Below are positions 1-8,226 of a stretch of DNA of 64,000 nt, piece by piece. The stretch is taken from positions 7,502,001-7,566,000 of the forward strand of contig NC_003155.5 of NCBI RefSeq assembly GCF_000009765.2. Reading direction: 5' to 3'. The notes under the pieces are model-generated. The model saw only the letters and a program-made list of their open reading frames with translations, was not told where the DNA came from and searched no databases. The stretch comes from Streptomyces avermitilis MA-4680 = NBRC 14893. Lineage in GTDB: Bacteria; Actinomycetota; Actinomycetes; Streptomycetales; Streptomycetaceae. How positions within the stretch are numbered: the stretch's first letter is position 1; every line of letters begins with the position of its first letter. Both the position numbers and the translations under genes were made by a program.

Positions 1-345
1 ACAGGCCACGCCGATCAGGGTCGAGGAGTGCGGCCCGATACTGAGCCCCGATGCCTCGACGACGTCCCAGACCGCGGAGAGCACGGCAGGCTCGCCGCTG
101 ACGACATACACGTCCGTCGAAACGACATGCGCCAGGTCGCTGCCGACCGCGCGCAGTTGCTCGGCGAGGTTGGCGAGCACCTGCGCGGCCTGGCGTACGG
201 GGTCGCCCTCGCCGACGATCTTGCCGTCGGCGTCGAGCGGCACGGACCCGGCGAGGAAGGCCAGGCGGGTCCCCGCCTCGACGACGGAGGCGTGGGAGTA
301 GACGGGGGGCGGGCAGAGGGTGGGGACGGTGACGCGGTTGATCAC
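1..345 (-). CDS. RidA (YjgF/YER057c) family protein, partial
   Basis: N-terminal 115 residues of a RidA-family enamine/imine deaminase-like protein; the gene continues past the left edge. Seen: a start reading VINRVTVPT, a core GTRLAFLAGSVPLDADGKIVG, then DPVRQAAQVLANLAEQL and a late STDVYVV strand, the usual order in this family. GTG at 345 is chosen because GGAG lies just upstream and no earlier in-frame start fits. Family members hydrolyse reactive enamine/imine products of PLP enzymes, but many paralogues have other substrates, and the diagnostic C-terminal Arg and Glu are outside the window. A 16-bp direct repeat (379-413) sits just upstream of the start. Confidence 0.85.
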   Translation of the reverse strand, partial: MINRVTVPTLCPPPVYSHASVVEAGTRLAFLAGSVPLDADGKIVGEGDPVRQAAQVLANLAEQLRAVGSDLAHVVSTDVYVVSGEPAVLSAVWDVVEASGLSIGPHSSTLIGVAC

Positions 346-378
346 GGGGTCTCCAGGGATTCGGGCGGGCCGACGGTT

Positions 379-413
379 GAGGGACAACCTGCCGGCGGAG
401 GGACAACCTGCCG
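379..413. repeat. Two 16-bp direct repeats upstream of the RidA gene
   Basis: GAGGGACAACCTGCCG occurs at 379-394 and again at 398-413, a 19-bp period, 34 bp before the RidA GTG. Two identical boxes about two helical turns apart in a promoter region resemble a binding site for a dimeric regulator acting on the RidA gene. The regulator is not in the window. This is inference from position and repetition. Confidence 0.5.
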
Positions 414-572
414 AGCATGCGCGACGTGGGGAGGCGGGCGCATTCGAATTTGCGGAGCGAAGTGCCACCACGCCATCCTCATCCCATGCGCACCACGTAC
501 CTGGGACGTTTCACCGGGGCGGACTTCTAGCGGGCCACGCCGGAAGTCCCGGCGGGCCCTCGGAGGTCTGCC

Positions 573-950
573 ATGTCACGCACCGTCCATCACGTCCCCA
601 CGAGACACCGCACCCGCCCCGCCTACTGGCCCACCGGTACGGCGGGCCCGTGCACCGCGCACGCCCTCACCGACCACCGCTACAGCCGCCAGGAGCTGGC
701 CCGAGCCCGCCGCGCGGGCCGTCGCCCCGTACCGACGCGTGTCGACCGTTCCTTCGCCGCCTACGTGTTTCCGCGTGCCCTGGGTGCCCACTTCTGGAGC
801 CCGTACGAGTCCGCCGCCCGTGCTGACCTGCGCACTTTCCGCACGGCCGCCTGCAAGCTCCTCCGTGCCGCACCGCCGGGCGCCCTCCTCGCGGCGGCCG
901 AGGACCTGGACCATCCGCCGACCCGCCACCGCCACCGCGACCTGTGGTGA
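573..950 (+). CDS. Conserved-type hypothetical protein, 125 aa
   Basis: I do not recognise a named family. It starts at ATG 573 with CGGAGGTCT six bases upstream, a good ribosome site. The product is small, very basic and Arg/His-rich, opening MSRTVHHVPTRHRTRP. A helical segment follows around residues 38-100 (RQELARARRAGRR, RTFRTAACKLLRAAP). There is no signal peptide or membrane segment. Third-position GC is normal for a coding gene here. It stands alone between the divergent RidA gene and a non-coding stretch. It may be a small cytoplasmic or nucleic-acid-binding protein, but nothing proves a function. Confidence 0.6.
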   Translation: MSRTVHHVPTRHRTRPAYWPTGTAGPCTAHALTDHRYSRQELARARRAGRRPVPTRVDRSFAAYVFPRALGAHFWSPYESAARADLRTFRTAACKLLRAAPPGALLAAAEDLDHPPTRHRHRDLW

Positions 951-999
951 CTGACGTACCGCCCCCGCGGGCCACGGCAGGCGCCCGCAACGCGACGAG

Positions 1000-1282
1000 G
1001 GAGCCCGGCGGACGCGGCCGCCCGGCCTGGGCTGGAACCGCGCATAGAGGCTGAACGGCTGCTTGGTGCCGTCCAGGTCCGTGAAGTCGCAGAGTCCGAG
1101 CTGGTGCGGGTGCCGCTCTCGGGTACGGCCCGGCCCTCACGGCCCGGGCCGGCTCCGGGGCGCCAGGAGTCGGCTGCGGCGTTGAGGTGCAGGAGCTCTT
1201 CGCGTACAGAAGGTACGGCCATGCTCCGTACCCCCGCTTTCGATTCTGCCTGATCAGGGCGCGAGGGCCGGACACGCGCCAC
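1000..1282 (-). pseudogene. Possible decayed coding remnant in a 490-bp gap
   Basis: The stretch 951-1438 holds no intact gene. On the minus strand, one frame from ATG 1240 reads protein-like text (VPSVREELLHLNAAADSWRPG). A different frame around 1030-1110 reads HQLGLCDFTDLDGTKQPFSL. Neither runs on into the other without a frame change. This looks like a broken gene, but I cannot name the family and either segment could be chance in GC-rich DNA. Confidence 0.25.
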
Positions 1283-1438
1283 TCGATGCCCATCCGGAAC
1301 CTCGGACCGTGGAGGTGCGGCTACGAGGAACCGGACATTCCGGGATCAAGAACCCGCCACACGGGAACGCCACGTTCGCATCGGATCTCTTGCTTCGCAG
1401 GCTGAACACGACCACTCAGCTCGTAATCAGGGGGTTCC

Positions 1439-2629
1439 ATGCGCATCGCGCACCACAGATACGTCGTCGTCGCGGCCACAGCCGCGGCGATTCTCGCACT
1501 CGCCGACATACCGGCCGAGGCCCAGACCGGTCCGGCCGCCGCTGCCCTGCCGTCCTCGGTGAGTGCCGACACCACGGGACTTGCCGGGCTCGCCGAGAGC
1601 TACCTGCAGCAGCGGGCCGACATGCTGACGACATCTCCTCCCACGGCGAAAGCCGCCATCGCCCATGTCCGGGCCACGCGTTCCATGGCCGCCCAGACGC
1701 AGGACGACCTTGCCGCGCTCGCGGAGAAGGGCAAGCGGTACAAGGAGGTCGACGGCGGCTATACGCGGGCGCAGGTCGACGTGAAAGTCGACGACACGAC
1801 CGTCGACGGCGGGACGGCGACGCTTCAGCTGACCGAACACACCCGCCTCCGGCTGCCGTTCACGCCGCAGGAGGTCGAGGAAGGCGCGCCGGAGTTCGAG
1901 GAACTCTCGCTCCCGCACACCGTGAAGTTCACCCAGGGATCCGACAGCGCGTGGCTGCTGTCGTCGGACAAGGCCGACACCGCGGGCGGGCCGACCCCGA
2001 CGACACAGGTGTCCGACACGGACGCCGAGGCCACCACCGACGATGGGGGCGGCGCACCGGACGAGGACGAGGGCGGCAAGGACGACGCGGCCGACACCAC
2101 CCCGCTGCCCGACAGCGGCGCGTCCGACACCGTCAAGCCGGGGGTCTCGGCCGCCTACAGCTACAACAAGATGGTGGCCTACGCCGACAGGTACTGGGAC
2201 CACCACAACGGCGCGTACCGGACCTACGGCAACGACTGCACCAACTTCATCTCCCAGGCGATGCTGGCCGGCGGTTGGGGTCCCAAGGGCGGCGCCCTCA
2301 TCCAGCGGACCAGCAACAAGTACTGGTTCTACGGGCCGACGAAGTGGACCACGAGCTACACCTGGGCGGGCGCCGAGAACTGGTACTGGTTCGCGAAGAA
2401 GCACGCGAAGAGGACCAAGATCCTGGGCAACGTGTGGCAACTGGCCAAGTCGGACGTGCTCCAGGCGGACTGGACCCGCAACAACAACATCGACCACTCG
2501 ATGATCGTCACGAAGAAGTACCGGGGCACGCCATACCTGACCTACCACACCGGCGACACCCACAACAAAAGCCTCAGCAAGCTCCTGTCCGACCACCCTC
2601 GTGCCTGGTGGTACGCGCACCGCACCTGA
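1439..2629 (+). CDS. Secreted protein with C-terminal Amidase_6 domain
   Basis: A 396-residue exported protein. Residues 1-30 form a Sec signal peptide (MRIAHHRYVVV, hydrophobic core, AEAQT). Residues 40-180 are a mixed region; 180-235 is an Asp/Thr/Gly-rich acidic linker; about 238-396 is an Amidase_6 (putative amidase, NlpC/P60-like) domain. Visible domain signatures are YNKMVAYADRYWDHH, then YGNDCTNFISQAMLAGGW with the candidate nucleophile Cys, and a late IDHSMIV giving the candidate His. Such domains probably cleave amide bonds in cell-wall peptides or secreted substrates, but no reaction is established. ATG 1439 follows AGGGGG. A lipoprotein gene starts 32 bp downstream and is probably co-transcribed. 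Confidence 0.85.
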   Translation: MRIAHHRYVVVAATAAAILALADIPAEAQTGPAAAALPSSVSADTTGLAGLAESYLQQRADMLTTSPPTAKAAIAHVRATRSMAAQTQDDLAALAEKGKRYKEVDGGYTRAQVDVKVDDTTVDGGTATLQLTEHTRLRLPFTPQEVEEGAPEFEELSLPHTVKFTQGSDSAWLLSSDKADTAGGPTPTTQVSDTDAEATTDDGGGAPDEDEGGKDDAADTTPLPDSGASDTVKPGVSAAYSYNKMVAYADRYWDHHNGAYRTYGNDCTNFISQAMLAGGWGPKGGALIQRTSNKYWFYGPTKWTTSYTWAGAENWYWFAKKHAKRTKILGNVWQLAKSDVLQADWTRNNNIDHSMIVTKKYRGTPYLTYHTGDTHNKSLSKLLSDHPRAWWYAHRT

Positions 2630-2661
2630 CAGGCTGCCACCCCCCACAGGAGAACCCGCAG

Positions 2662-3135
2662 ATGAACAAGGAGCGCGCTGTGGAACGTCGACGTCTCTTG
2701 GCCGTGCTGGCCGCCCTGGCCGTCGCCACCGGCTGCTCGACCCATGATGACAAGGCCGAGCCCTCCCGTTCGGCATCCTCCGACGGGGCACGCCACGCCG
2801 TCGAGGCCTACGTGGACGCCCTCAACTCCCGCAGTGCCACCGGCCTGATCAAGGTCGGCGGCGTCAAGGACGAGAGCTGGTCGCGACAGGAGGCCGCGCG
2901 GATGCTGGCGGACAGGGGCGGGCGGGAGTGGAAGATCAAGGATGTCCGGATCGACCACGACATGGGTCCTGACACCGGATCGGCCCGCCTCCTCGCCAAG
3001 GACAAGGCGGGCAAGTCCCTGCGTGACACCTTCACCGTGACACGCGAGAAGGGGGTGTGGCATCTGGCCGTCTTCACCCACCAGCCGGACGGGAAGGGGA
3101 AGGAGTCCTCCTCGACCGACAAGCCCGCTTCCTGA
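2662..3135 (+). CDS. Putative lipoprotein, 157 aa
   Basis: A small exported protein that begins at ATG 2662, eight bases after AGGAG. A basic N-terminus (MNKERAVERRRLL) and a hydrophobic stretch end in a lipobox-like VATGCS, with Cys 25 as the candidate lipidated residue. The mature part opens with a Ser/Asp-rich linker, then HAVEAYVDALNSRSATGL and a late TFTVTREKGVWHLAVF. This resembles NTF2/SnoaL-like or DUF4878-type lipoproteins, a weak fold guess. It follows the amidase gene by 32 bp on the same strand, so the two likely act together at the cell envelope. Confidence 0.75.
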   Translation: MNKERAVERRRLLAVLAALAVATGCSTHDDKAEPSRSASSDGARHAVEAYVDALNSRSATGLIKVGGVKDESWSRQEAARMLADRGGREWKIKDVRIDHDMGPDTGSARLLAKDKAGKSLRDTFTVTREKGVWHLAVFTHQPDGKGKESSSTDKPAS

Positions 3136-3165
3136 CACCACGGAAGCAGCCTCCCCGCGCCGCGT

Positions 3166-3451
3166 TCAGGGCGCGCCCGCAGGCGTAGGGAGGCGTAGCT
3201 CGGCCCATACGGTCTTGCCGGGTGTGGCGAGGCGGAGGTGGAAGTCGCGGCCGGGGACGTGGCCGTGCCGGACGGCGTTCGCGGTGAGCCCTGCCGCGAT
3301 CAGGGTGACGGTCTCGTTGGCGGCTGACGTGTACGGGGTGGCCCCACTCGTTCAGGCGGTGCGAGATGAGACGACGGGCGAGTCGTGCGCCGCACGGGGT
3401 CGAAGTGAACCGCATGGCGAACTCGTCTACGACCACTGGGCGTTGCGGCAT
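3166..3451 (-). pseudogene. Frameshifted ATP-binding (HATPase_c, anti-sigma-like) regulator gene
   Basis: From ATG 3451 the minus strand reads VVVDEFAMRFTSTPCGARLARR and on to LNEWGHP, the normal N-terminus of the small Streptomyces ATP-binding regulators related to SpoIIAB/RsbW. After about residue 38 that frame becomes nonsense. Shifting by one base near 3341-3351 (the ccccgtac run) restores the family: SAANETVTLIAAGLTANAVR, then HGHVPGRDFHLRLA, to a TGA at 3166. The N-box-like NAVRHG lies in the second frame. The 286-bp span is one base over a codon multiple. So it is a one-base insertion, either a true pseudogene or a sequencing error. The second part of the protein is also short for the ATPase fold. 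Confidence 0.75.
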
Positions 3452-4000
3452 ATGCCTGTGTGTGGGGGGGAATTACCGGCTTCATGGGGAGAACGGCCCC
3501 GGCCCGTCCGTAGCTTTGAACAGGCGTGACGCGCTGACCGGTGCCGGTTGTACGCGGCTGGAGTGCGGTGTACACGCGGTGAGGCGTGACCGGCCTTCCG
3601 TGCGGCGTGTTGGTCGCGGGAGCGGTGGATGTTGCGGTTGCGGGGTGTTCGGTGGCGGCGGTGGAACGTACGGGACGTTCGTGACTCGAAGGATGAGCGG
3701 GCCTCATAGTGAGCCTTACGGCGAACGCCCGGACCGACTTCGTCGGGTTTGCCGCCCGGCGACGGCGACCCGCGTAAGCCAGGCGCGACTTTGCCGTGCC
3801 CCGTGACCTTCCGCGAGCGGTTACGGGGCACTGGTACGGGGCCTCGATTGCGTTCATAAAGAAACCGGCATCCCGGCCAACCGTCACTTCCCCGAAATCC
3901 CCGCGCCCCACTCTCGCTGGATCTCCCCTCTACCGTGGGCACCACATCCCGGCCGACGTCGCCCGAGAGCACACCCCCGCCCTCGCCCGTCAGGAGCCCT
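3452..4000. other. 550-bp gene-free stretch with an imperfect hairpin
   Basis: I see no convincing gene here. It separates the broken ATPase gene (minus) from the FUSC gene (plus). TGCCCCGTGACC at 3797-3808 pairs with GGTTACGGGGCA at 3819-3830 with one G-T wobble and a 10-base loop. This could be a terminator or an operator. The stretch is less GC-rich than its neighbours around 3840-3900 (a run reading cataaagaaacc), a plausible promoter zone for the FUSC gene. Confidence 0.4.
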
Positions 4001-5863
4001 GTGACCCGCCTCAGTGCCGCCGTACCGCCCTGGCTCGCTCATGCCCTGCGTGCCCAGCGGGGGCCGATCCCCTGGAGTGCGGTCCTGCGTGGGGCGCTGG
4101 CCGGCGGGCCCCTCCTGCTCGCGGCCGTGCTGAGCGGGCGCAGCTCCATAGGTGTCGTCGCAGCGCTCGGCGCCATGCTCGCCGGGATCAACGACCGCCC
4201 CGGCAGCCGGCGGACCTCCGTCAAACGGCTCGGTGTGCCCGCCCTCGCAGGTGCCGCCGGACTGCTCGTCGGCTCGTACGCCGGTCAGCACGCCTCGGCC
4301 GCCCCGCTGACCCTCCTCCTCACCTGCCTCGGGTTCTTCGCCGGCGCCGTCAGCGCCATCGGGCCCGTCGCCTCCGGGGCCGGGACGCAGCTCCTCGTCG
4401 CCTCCGCCATCGGGGCCGGCATGCCGCTGCCCGAGCCCGGCTGGCAGCGCGCCCTCTTCTTCCTCGCCGGGGCCGGGTGGCTGCTCGCCCTGCGGCTCGT
4501 GCTGCCCACGCCCGGGGCCACCTCCGGCGACTACCGCTTCGACGGGGAACGGACCGCCGTCGCCGCCGTCTACGACGCTGTCGCACAGTTGCTCGACGCC
4601 GTGGGCGCGGTCGACGCGGGCACCCGTCGCGCCGGGCTCACCGCCGCCCTCGACCACGCGGAGGACGCCCTCGCCGGGCCCCGGCTGCGCCGCCGCGCCG
4701 GCTCCGCGACCGAGCGGCGCCTGCACGCCCAGTACGCCGTCGCACTGCCCCTCGCCGAAGCCGCGACCGCGCTCGCCTGGGCGGGGGACGCGGTGCCCGC
4801 GCGGGCCGCCGAAGGGCCGCGCCGGCTCGCCGCCGCCGTGCGCGACAGCACCCACACCGGACCGCTGCCGGCACCCGCCCGCTCCGCACCCGCGCTGCGC
4901 GCCCTCGACGACGCCCTCCTGCACGCCGCCGAGGCCTTCGACCGGGGCGCCGGAGGCAACCTGCACACCCGGCGCCGTACCGCCGCATCCCTGGTCCGCA
5001 CCGCACTCGACTCCGGCGGGCGCGAGTACGGCCTCCGGGTCGCCCTCTCCTTCGGCGCCGGCGTCGCCGTCGCGCAGGCCCTGAACCACGCGCGCTGGTA
5101 CGGGCTCCACACCCACTGGTACTGGCTGCCCGCCACCGCCGTCTTCCTGGTCAAGCCCGACCTGGGACCGCTCGCGTCGCGCGTACTGTGCCGGGCGGCG
5201 GGGACCGTCCTGGGCGCCGTCCTCTTCGCCGGACTGGCCGCCCTGCTGCCGCGGCCCGAGGGCCTGGTCGCCCTGGTGGTGATCAGCGGTGCGCTCATCC
5301 CCGTGGCCACCCGGCACTTCGCCGCGCAGACCGCCGTCGTCACCGTTCTCGTCCTCGCCCTCGTCATGGTGGGCGGGGAGCCGCAGGCCTCCTGGAACCG
5401 GATCGGTGAGACCGCGCTGGCCTGCGCGATCGTGCTGCTCGTGGGGCATCTGCCCACGCCGGGGCAGCGTGGCGGTGGCGTACGGGCCCGGCTCGCGCGC
5501 GCCCACGACGCCGCGCACGCGTACCTCGCCCACGTCCTGAGCGGCTCCGGCGACCGCACCGGCCGCTGGGTGCTGCGCCGCGAGGCCTATCGGGCGCTCG
5601 CCGAGGCCCGCGCCGCCATCGACCTCGCCGCGGCCGAACTCCCGGCCCTGGCGCGGCACACGGAGGGCACGGAGGAGGTCGCGGCCGTCCTCGAACGGCT
5701 GGTGGACACGACGACCGCCTGCGCCGTGCACCTCGACGACGCGGGGCGGCTGCCCGCCCGGCACCGTGAGCGGATCGCCGAGTTGCTCGCCGAACTCACG
5801 GACGCCCACGAACACGCGGGCCTAGACACACCCGAGGCGCCCCGCCTGCCCGTCGCCGTCTGA
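4001..5863 (+). CDS. FUSC family membrane protein
   Basis: A 620-residue integral membrane protein of the fusaric-acid-resistance/aromatic-acid exporter type. Two hydrophobic blocks, about residues 30-155 (VLRGALAGGPLLLAAVL, GVVAALGAMLAGINDRPGS) and about 340-480 (YGLRVALSFGAGVAVAQALN, ALVVISGALIPV), flank a soluble Ala/Arg-rich central region. Another soluble helical domain forms the C-terminus. GTG 4001 is preferred because CAGGAG lies five bases upstream; an earlier in-frame GTG at 3935 has no ribosome site and adds only a Pro/Ser-rich tail. FUSC proteins are linked to efflux of aromatic acids or to envelope functions, but the substrate here is unknown. It appears monocistronic. Confidence 0.85.
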   Translation: MTRLSAAVPPWLAHALRAQRGPIPWSAVLRGALAGGPLLLAAVLSGRSSIGVVAALGAMLAGINDRPGSRRTSVKRLGVPALAGAAGLLVGSYAGQHASAAPLTLLLTCLGFFAGAVSAIGPVASGAGTQLLVASAIGAGMPLPEPGWQRALFFLAGAGWLLALRLVLPTPGATSGDYRFDGERTAVAAVYDAVAQLLDAVGAVDAGTRRAGLTAALDHAEDALAGPRLRRRAGSATERRLHAQYAVALPLAEAATALAWAGDAVPARAAEGPRRLAAAVRDSTHTGPLPAPARSAPALRALDDALLHAAEAFDRGAGGNLHTRRRTAASLVRTALDSGGREYGLRVALSFGAGVAVAQALNHARWYGLHTHWYWLPATAVFLVKPDLGPLASRVLCRAAGTVLGAVLFAGLAALLPRPEGLVALVVISGALIPVATRHFAAQTAVVTVLVLALVMVGGEPQASWNRIGETALACAIVLLVGHLPTPGQRGGGVRARLARAHDAAHAYLAHVLSGSGDRTGRWVLRREAYRALAEARAAIDLAAAELPALARHTEGTEEVAAVLERLVDTTTACAVHLDDAGRLPARHRERIAELLAELTDAHEHAGLDTPEAPRLPVAV

Positions 5864-6110
5864 GTCTCGAGGACGGCGCGGACAGCGGACGGCGGTCGGC
5901 GCTCGGAGGACGCCCTCGGGGCGGGGCGACTCCTTCTGCCGTGGCGCGCCCGGCGGTCCGCGGACCGGACGGCGCACGAGGACGACCCGCGGCGACTGAC
6001 GGCACGTCAAGTTTCGGACCACCGGCTCAGCTTGTGACCGAGCACGCCGGAGTCACGGCACGCGGATCCGGGAGTACGGCACCTGATCCCCTCTGCATAG
6101 GCTGAATCCC

Positions 6111-7277
6111 ATGGATCCCGCCGAAGGCCTCCTCGCCGACCCCTACGCCGTCTACGACCGGCTGCGCGACACCGCCCCCGTACACCGCATCGCCGGCACC
6201 GACGGCAAGCCCGCCTGGCTGGTCACGCGGTACGACGACGTACGTGAAGGACTCGCGAACCCGCTGCTCTCGCTCGACAAGAAGCACGCGCTGCCCGGGA
6301 ATTACCGCGGACTCGCGCTCCCGCCCGCCCTGGACGCGAACCTGCTCAACATGGACGCGCCGGACCACACCCGCATCCGGCGCCTGGTCGGCCGGGCCTT
6401 CACCCTGCGTCGCGTCGAACAACTCCGCGAGCCCGTACGGGAGACCGCCCACCGGCTTCTCGACGCACTCGGGACGCACGGCAGCACCGACCTCATCGCC
6501 TCGTACGCCGCGCCCCTGCCGATCACCGTCATCTGCGACCTGCTCGGCGTGCCGGACGAACACCGGCGGGACTTCCGGGCCTGGACCGACCCGCTCGTCA
6601 CCCCGGACCCGGCCCGCCCGGACGTCGCCAGGGAATCCGTCGTCTCGTTGCTCGGCTTCTTCACCGGGCTCCTCGCCGACAAGCGCAAGAACCCCGCGGA
6701 CGACCTGCTCTCCGACCTCATCGCCGTGCAGGAAGAGGGGGACCGGCTCACCGAGGACGAGCTGATGTCCCTCGCCTTCCTCATCCTCTTCGCCGGCTAC
6801 GAGAACACCGTGCACCTCATCGGGAACGCCGTACTGGCGCTGCTGCGCCATCCGGAGCAGCTCGCCGCGCTCCGCGAGGACCCGGCACGGCTGCCGGACG
6901 CCGTCGGGGAGTTCGCCCGCTACGAAGGGCCCGCCCTGCTCGCCATCCGCCGCTTCCCGGTGCGGGACGTGACGATCGGCGGGGTCACCGTGCCCGCGGG
7001 GGAGACCGTGCTGCTGTCGCTGTCCGCCGCCAACCGTGACCCGAGCCGGTTCCCCGACCCCGACCGCCTCGATCTCGGCCGCGACGCCGCAGGCCACCTC
7101 GCGCTCGGCCACGGCGTCCACTACTGCCTGGGCGCGCCGCTGGCCCGGCTGGAGACGGAGGTCGCCCTCGCCGCGCTCCTCGAACGGTTCCCGGACCTCG
7201 CCCTCGCGGAAACCGAACCGCGCCGACGGCCCTCGCTGCGCGCCCGCGGCCTGCTCGCGCTTCCGGTGACGTACTGA
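6111..7277 (+). CDS. Cytochrome P450 (CYP107-like)
   Basis: A 388-residue soluble bacterial class I P450 monooxygenase. The K-helix ExxR is EFAR in VGEFARYEGPAL. The heme loop is GHGVHYCLGAPLAR, with the axial Cys about residue 339. The I-helix reads FAGYENTVHL. Two positions deviate: the usual Phe before GxGxHxC is Leu (LALGHG), and the position after the acidic residue of the AGx[DE]T motif is Asn, followed by Thr. The start is ATG 6111, shortly after CATAGGCT, a possible -10 that would give a very short leader. No ferredoxin, reductase or biosynthetic cluster is nearby, so the redox partner and substrate are unknown. It resembles macrolide/polyketide-type CYP107 enzymes only in general terms. 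Confidence 0.92.
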   Translation: MDPAEGLLADPYAVYDRLRDTAPVHRIAGTDGKPAWLVTRYDDVREGLANPLLSLDKKHALPGNYRGLALPPALDANLLNMDAPDHTRIRRLVGRAFTLRRVEQLREPVRETAHRLLDALGTHGSTDLIASYAAPLPITVICDLLGVPDEHRRDFRAWTDPLVTPDPARPDVARESVVSLLGFFTGLLADKRKNPADDLLSDLIAVQEEGDRLTEDELMSLAFLILFAGYENTVHLIGNAVLALLRHPEQLAALREDPARLPDAVGEFARYEGPALLAIRRFPVRDVTIGGVTVPAGETVLLSLSAANRDPSRFPDPDRLDLGRDAAGHLALGHGVHYCLGAPLARLETEVALAALLERFPDLALAETEPRRRPSLRARGLLALPVTY

Positions 7278-7366
7278 CTCCGTGGCTCCGTGGCTCCGTG
7301 GCTCCGTGGCTCCGTGGCTCCGTAGCTCCGTGATCCCGTGACTCTGGGGCTCCGTGATCCCGTGAC
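7278..7366 (+). repeat. Seven 8-bp tandem units after the P450 stop codon
   Basis: CTCCGTGG is repeated from 7278, directly after the TGA, through 7333; the last two units vary (CTCCGTAG, CTCCGTGA). A 17-bp block CTCCGTGATCCCGTGAC at 7326-7342 recurs at 7350-7366. The array starts exactly at the stop codon and encodes nothing obvious. It is probably a slippage-grown microsatellite; a role in mRNA 3' end formation is possible but not shown. Confidence 0.8.
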
Positions 7367-7534
7367 CTGGTGAAGGGCCAGGGCTGGTGACATGGAGCGG
7401 GAGAGGGGCGAGAGACCCCTCACAGTGAATCCGTGAAGAAGTGTCGGCTACGTCTCAGTACGGTCACTCAGCGAGCCGTTCACGCCATGTCGGGCGTTTA
7501 ACTCTACGAGTACAGCGCGACATGGAGGTGCAGG

Positions 7535-7708
7535 GTGAACGGGCGAACGGTGCTGGAGCGCTTTCCCGCCGGTGGACCCCGCGGGTCGTGGCCCGCGGAG
7601 GAGTTCGCACAGGCGTGCCGCCTGGAGGGCCAGGCCGCGGAGGTCGTCATGGACCTCTCCACGGACGCGTTTCTGGTGATCGTCAGGGGCGCGGACCGCA
7701 TCGAGTGA
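7535..7708 (+). CDS. Small protein, 57 aa, unknown function
   Basis: Begins at GTG 7535 with GGAGG six bases upstream and ends TGA 7708. The product reads VNGRTVLERFPAGGP, then WPAEEFAQACRLEGQAAEVV, then MDLSTDAFLVIVRGADRIE: compact, acidic at the C-terminus, and plausible as one folded alpha/beta unit. I recognise no named family. Its good ribosome site, normal codon bias and protein-like composition support it as real. It lies between the P450 repeat array and a convergent gene at 7771, next to the ATPase/XRE/DUF397 regulatory module, with which it may or may not be functionally linked. Confidence 0.6.
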   Translation: MNGRTVLERFPAGGPRGSWPAEEFAQACRLEGQAAEVVMDLSTDAFLVIVRGADRIE

Positions 7709-7770
7709 GGTCGACCCCGGCTTTCCCCCTCAGCCCGCCGCCACGAGCCGGGCAGGGGCCACTTACGGGT

Positions 7771-8226
7771 TCACGCGCTGATCGGCCGCGACCACGCCGG
7801 AATCGTGTCCATGACCCGGCACAAGGCCAGGTAGAGGGGGATCGGCGGGGTGTAAGGAAGGATGCCGTCCGGCCGGTGGACGAGCGCGGGGACGCAAGGC
7901 GTGACCGGGACCACCGCACCGGTGGCGTAGTGCGCGGGCGCCGGCCATTCCAGCGCGACGTCGGAGTCGGCGGGCACGATCCACCACCAGTACGCGCTGT
8001 CGGCGTACACACAGCCCACCCGCGGCAGGCGCGGCATCAGCAGCGGTCCCAGGTGCGCGGGCACGGCCACCGCGTCGCAGCCCAGCGGCAGCGTCATGCC
8101 CTCGGGTATGGGGAGTCGACCGGACGACGCGGGGCCCTGCTGTCCGCGCCTGAGGCGGACCAAGGTGTCCAGGTTCAGGACCTGGGCGGCCCCTGACCCA
8201 CTCGCCGACGTGTCCCTCACACCCAT
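7771..8226 (-). CDS. Hypothetical protein, 151 aa, coupled to an ATP-binding regulator
   Basis: Starts at ATG 8226 and overlaps the 3' end of the ATP-binding regulator gene by 10 bases, so translation is probably coupled. The product has a short N-terminal extension, then VLNLDTLVRLRRGQQGP. An alpha/beta body follows with YADSAYWWWIVPADSDVALEWP and a C-terminal LCRVMDTIPAW. The Trp-rich YWWWIVP segment is a distinctive landmark. I know no function. In Streptomyces, similar hypothetical proteins sit beside HATPase regulators, and the overlap here argues the two proteins work together. Confidence 0.7.
   Translation of the reverse strand: MGVRDTSASGSGAAQVLNLDTLVRLRRGQQGPASSGRLPIPEGMTLPLGCDAVAVPAHLGPLLMPRLPRVGCVYADSAYWWWIVPADSDVALEWPAPAHYATGAVVPVTPCVPALVHRPDGILPYTPPIPLYLALCRVMDTIPAWSRPISA

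Noticed and set aside
3640..3690. GAACGT...ACGTTC palindrome as a LexA site
   Set aside because: The spacer is too long for the Streptomyces LexA consensus, and no damage gene is adjacent.
3935..4000. Longer start for the FUSC protein
   Set aside because: GTG 3935 has no ribosome site and adds only a Pro/Ser/Thr-rich tail; GTG 4001 has CAGGAG.
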